DNA of 64,000 bases from Ascaris suum (lineage: Eukaryota > Nematoda > Chromadorea > Rhabditida > Ascarididae). Below the pieces are notes generated by a model. It had not been told where the DNA came from. It saw only the letters and a program-made list of their open reading frames with translations, and did not search any database. The translations under genes were made by a program, and so were the position numbers. How positions within the stretch are numbered: position 1 is the first letter of the stretch; the number at the start of each line of letters is the position of its first letter. Positions 59,294 through 64,000 of this stretch are shown piece after piece. The stretch is taken from the NCBI GenBank assembly GCA_013433145.1, contig CM024187.1, forward strand, positions 17,101,826-17,165,825. Reading direction: 5' to 3'.

Positions 59294-62200
59294 CTCGCTT
59301 CCTCACGAAGATGAAGTGTTAGTGATCCTCAATGCAGCAACAGTAAAACGCCCGTTAGAATGTTAGTGCGAAGGTTTCTGAAAAGTGGTCGCTAAGGTAA
59401 ACAGATCCTGAACCCGACAAAAGAAGGCGGAGAGAGAAGGAGAATGAGAGGCGACAGGGTGGTTGGATAGAGTTAAGTTGAGAAAAGCTAGCTTATAAAG
59501 CATTCAAAAGAGGAAGCGGCTTAGGTAGACACAAATGTAAACAAGTAACATACCCTTAACTCTATTAAAGAAGGTGTGTGTTCAGCAACATTCCAAAACA
59601 CGTGACTTATCGACTCGAAATATCATGCAGGTATTGAGTAGCGCGAGGATTCGCCTCTCCCCACTAAGCACTTTTCGCCATTGCTAAAACTCCCCACTAT
59701 GCACCAGCAATTCCTATCCCTAACAATCCTGAAAAGGAATCCAGCAATTCTCGCTATCCTCCCACGAGCACCAAGTGGCATCAAAGTTCTTCCGCCACTC
59801 AAACGGATTTACGCCTAAAAACTGTGCATTCTGATCCGTCAACTCGCAGCCGCCCATCCATAGTTAAACGAGTAACATCCAAGTCGTATATGCCGAGAAC
59901 AAATATATCGTAGACTGAAATCGCTTCATGAACTTCAATTTAAAATATGATACTCGGCAGCTCTGATGTTCAGTGAACTTTGTGAGAAGAAACGGTTTTT
60001 TTTTTCGATATAGGTGATGTGCAGTTTGAAGGAAATAAACTTTTTACAATTTTCCAAGCAGAGTCCGTTTACTGTTGGCATTGTGTCAATTTGCATGACG
60101 AACTGTTGCTCACTGTTGACCTTCTTTTACGTGCTTTCAACAACTTCTCATAACAAGTGATGTGAGAGGATATCACCAACCACCTTGAGTCCATGACAAC
60201 AAAATAAGGCGGATAAAACTCGCAAGAATTATATCATCATGGATGCGCACTTGAAAACATTGTGGTCGAACGGATTTGCAAATAGCGTGGTTTTGACTCA
60301 ACATTTTCCTCACATCATTTGCCGATTTTTGCTAGCGTACTCCAGACATTAAATCAGAGGCCGTCTCCCTGACCTTCCTTCTCCTCCTCTGTCCACTCCT
60401 AACTGTCGTCGACGTCCATGACCTTGTTTACTTTATTCTTTCGGAAAACGCATTGCGAAAACACCACTGTATACTCACTTGTGTGTCATCAATCCACCCG
60501 TTTCCCTTAATTCTCCAACCCTTCTCCCTCCATCCCCCCATCTCCCACATAGCAGCTGCAGCTTGCGCACATGGAAATTTGTAGGAAAACAAAGTAATTA
60601 GTGAAGGTTGCCTAAGCGGTAACGAATGTACAGTTAACCGAGTCGGCCTAAAGGCATTTCATTGAACGATTGCTTGACTTTCGTGAAACACGTTAGACCA
60701 TAAAAAAAAGTTGGATCGTATAGGATTAGTCGTGATTCACAAGACGACAGAAGTATTACACTATTTGGCTGAGGCGGACAAAATTATTTTTGGCTTACAT
60801 GGCCCAGTCTTTTCTAAGTTGTTTCGGCTAGCTTCACTGCGTGGGGGTACGAGGAGTAATTGCTTGGAGATGTTTGAAAAAATTTCTTCCTGAATAGTAT
60901 CGATAAAGTAAGTAACAGAGGTATCGTGGCTGCTGTTTCTTCGAAGGATTTTAAGTAAACCTTAACCGTTGTCCACAACGACTTCATTAGGTACTATCCT
61001 GCAGCTAGTCAGTTTTGCACTTTTTCACAGCTACTGAGGTGGACCTAGTTATTCGACTCGTGAAACTTGTTAGCCTTAGGCGATCGGCTGTAAGCGGCTT
61101 GATTTTCTTATCTCATCTTTTAAACGTGCGACGGAAACTGACTAAACACCGTTTGGAAGGGAGTGCAAGTATACATCGAACGAACCGCTAAGCGAGGCAG
61201 TGCTACAAGCTTTGAGTATTCGTTGATGTGAACATAATTTGTTCAACGATCAGTGCAAATTTGATTTCAATTAGAACAAACCATTGCAAAATGTACCCCA
61301 TTCTGTATTCTATTCCCATTCTACTGTTTCTTGCAATTTTTTTCCAGTCTTTCTGTGATTGATAGCTCAGCCTTTCGGAATTATCGGTCACAGCAGTTTT
61401 CCAAGGTTTCGTCATCCATAGTGAGTCGGTAAAGCAGATCAGAGAGAACAATGAGCCGAAACAAAATGAATAAAGGGCACGGGCTAAACCTATTAAGGGC
61501 GTGAGCTAACCTCGCAGTTCCCGCTCCGATGAATTTTGGATCCAAGATCGGAACGCTTGGATTGAAAGTGGCCCTACAAAAAAGCCGGCGTAAGCTTTGA
61601 TGAAATTCTTTTGTGACTCGGCTCCTCAGCATCGTTTCGCGCGATCTTCTTGCACCCTGCTTAGGAAAACCCATGCATCTCTTCACCAATTGAAAATAAT
61701 TTCAGGTGTCTTATTGCCAAAGAGCAAAGGTATTTATTGAATCCTGTTTCCTGCCATATGGCGGCAATTATATTGGGAAAGAGCGCCTGAAAAACAGGAT
61801 TCAAAGGTGATAGCAAATGAAAGGCGCATATCATATATATATAGGATCGACGTGGAGGAGAGATGCTGAGTGTTTTGTGTGCAAAGAATGTGCAAGCTGA
61901 CCGTACAGTTGTGGCAGAGGAAAATATCTGTGATTAACTTGCATTGTCATTTTCCAAGAACTGTTTTGAACTGATCCGGACATTCAAGTTTTCATGCGAG
62001 TTCCAAGGCGCTTCTGATGACGATATGTCCCAGATCTTTATGAACTTCAACCTGTTTTTTCCTGCTTCTCTTCGTCTGGTCGCATACCTATGAAACACGG
62101 TTACCGTTTTGATTTCCTGTCGTCTTAGGATTTCAGCCTGTCTTCTCCGGAATGCTTTTAGGACCGAAAAAAGCATTACGAAAGTCTTACAGGCAGGAAC

Positions 62201-64000
62201 AAAAAGATGTTTCAGCCACGTTGTGCGAGTTTCTGTTTATTGAGTCGTTTGCTACATAAGAAGATGGGAGGGTTTTTTGTAAAAACCTCGTCAGCATGCC
62301 AGCGATTAAGAAATTATTATCTCTTAAGTAACTAACGTTGGCAAAAAGCCTAATTTCGCGTCATTTATTTTTGAAACCGTATTTTCTTCGAAGAGACAGA
62401 GTTCTTTTCAGGAGTAAGAACGATTTCACCGCAAGTTCCGGATTTTAACGCGAACTATTTGTTTCATTCATTCATTATTGCAGTATCTAATCCATTATTT
62501 AGAAAGGCATGAAATTATACAGCACAATGAACTAAGACAACATGGACGCAATGAATGGAACATACGCAGGAGTTGCCGCAAAATAAAACTGAACACTGAA
62601 TGAACTGCTCTGATTTACAAACAAATTTCGTCTGCTCTCGGTCTGTTATGGCTCAATTCCAATGTAATTCTGGGCGGATGGCTTAATAGAGCAGAAAACA
62701 AAGCTTGGAGGATCATTATTCAGTCTCAGTTTAAGGTTTGAGTCCAGGACGGTGAAATTAATGTTAGGTGCCACTAATGATTTTGGGTTTGTGGTCCTGT
62801 GGCGAAAGTGACTTAGCAGTCTATGAGACGCTTCCTTCGAGATCTGATAATTCAGAGGCTTTTAATGGGGCGTTTTCCACTGCAAATGTTTCCGCGTAAC
62901 GATGCTGTAGTCTATACGACGTGATTTGAAATATTCTTAGAATTGAGCGTTTATTCGCATTCTTCACGCAAATCACTGAGCGACGATGGAAGAGCTCGAT
63001 CTTTTGTTTCCGGTAGGAGTAAAGTCAGCACACCTGCTGCCACTGATACTGACCCGAAAAAGACCATCGGCAATAACGGGCTTATCGACTCCTGGAAGCC
63101 ACAGATTTATGTTATCCTAGTTAAACACTGCAAAAGTTATCGCACACGCACTAACCGAACAAAAATGCAACACATGCGAGCTATCTTAGTCGTTAATTCT
63201 CGACAATCATCGTCTGTCTCTGAGCCATGAAGTAGCTTTAGTCGGCACTCAAACAGTGGCAATTAAAGCAATTTGGATTTGAGAACCGTGATCGTTCATA
63301 GGGGATTTACAGAGTGGATCTACTAAGATAGCTCGTAACCATTCACAAATTCACAGAGTTGTTAAGCCGCATATCTCTGGACTCCCGTTTTATTCCTCCC
63401 AAATCTGGAGATCGTTATATTCATGTTCGACAGATGTGTCGGAAACCATGTGGAACATATGCTACAGCGCGTTGTCCACCAGAAAGAAGATAAACGAAAC
63501 AAGGGCTACAGTTGGGAACAGATGGTTTTCTCTTGAACATTCTCCGCCAAGAACTAAAACAACAGAATTCCGGTGATGCTCCTCGTGTTTTTCTCCGCGT
63601 CTGTTCGAGAGTGCTCCATGGACAATCCCTCCAACATTCCTCGATTTTAAGCCAATTAAACAGGTGAATTTTATAGCTCTTTTGAGACATATAGCTGCTA
63701 CCCACATTAGACACCAACTTTCTATCCCAAAGAAATATTATCTTCAGGAATTTAAGCCGGGTTGGGGAGTTTAGGCAAATTTTCAGACGTATTTGAAAAG
63801 CTGATAGACATGTGCATAGACCAATGCCTATGCAGAGATAGCAGGTCGGCATAATGCTATTCGCAAATGCAAATTTCCAAAGGCGCATATAAAACAAAAT
63901 TTTGCAATGCGCTACCTTCTGCGATAACCCAGATATTGATGCCAGTCGGCTTCCTGAACGGGACTTTCTTGCAGCTGTGATGCACTGCGAAGAAAACTCA
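59294..64000. other. Upstream of the innexin gene; no supported gene
   Basis: The innexin promoter should lie in the first part, but I cannot name elements. Open frames at 61381-61689 and 63421-63897 (minus) lack recognisable motifs. On the plus strand, 62941-63012 is a possible exon (acceptor TATTCTTAG, donor CCG|GTAGGA) with a Ser/Arg-rich product (SVYSHSSRKSLSDDGRARS). From 63932 to the window end a frame stays open after a CCCAG. These could be exons of a gene continuing past the edge, but the evidence is thin. Confidence 0.4.

Noticed and set aside
62671..62760. tRNA-like B-box (GGTTTGAGTCC) near 62.74 kb
   Set aside because: No consistent acceptor stem, D arm or anticodon arm could be built around it.
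63421..63897. 158-codon minus-strand frame
   Set aside because: It overlaps other open frames on both strands, has no recognisable domain and no clear splice context, so it is most likely chance.

Overview
The window looks like nematode nuclear DNA. The evidence is AT-rich sequence, coding potential broken into short exons with GT..AG introns of 64 bp to about 2.5 kb, long (TA)n runs, and gene families typical of roundworms: GILT-like proteins, a Rab32/38-type GLO-1 GTPase and an innexin. The long introns and large empty stretches fit a big-genome (perhaps parasitic) nematode better than a compact one, but the species cannot be named from sequence. There are no bacterial operons, CRISPR arrays or rRNA genes, and I could not support any tRNA.

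Layout. 1-9.3 kb: no supportable gene; one (TA)n microsatellite. 9.3-15 kb (+): a spliced GILT-like gene (GILT-A) with a signal peptide and both active-site cysteines replaced. 16.8-21.9 kb (+): a second GILT-like gene (GILT-B) in tandem, with active site CPFS and an intact CQHG motif. 21.9-28.7 kb: repeats and unassigned DNA. 28.8-31.1 kb (+): a YRDC/Sua5-type threonylcarbamoyl-AMP synthase, 5' end not found. 32.3-33.0 kb (+): the last two exons of a gene I do not recognise. 36.3-40.8 kb (-): a five-exon Rab32/38 (GLO-1-like) GTPase of 231 residues, complete from ATG to a CCS C-terminus. 41-50.9 kb: mostly unassigned, with one weak two-exon gene model on the minus strand (46.6-47.2 kb). 51.0-59.3 kb (-): an eight-exon innexin of 376 residues, complete and in frame throughout. 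59.3-64 kb: unassigned.

The genes do not form one pathway. The GILT pair (secretory/lysosomal thiol reductase fold) and the Rab32/38 GTPase (biogenesis of lysosome-related organelles, gut granules in worms) share a lysosomal theme, but their proximity is probably coincidental. The best candidate for something new is the GILT tandem: two clearly homologous proteins with matched cysteine spacing but different, degenerate redox motifs (SPDS and CPFS), which suggests that at least one has lost reductase activity. The innexin also has an extra Cys-Cys pair in its second extracellular loop.

Exon borders were read by eye from GT/AG sites, reading-frame phase and family conservation. Where a terminal exon is weak, the entry says so.
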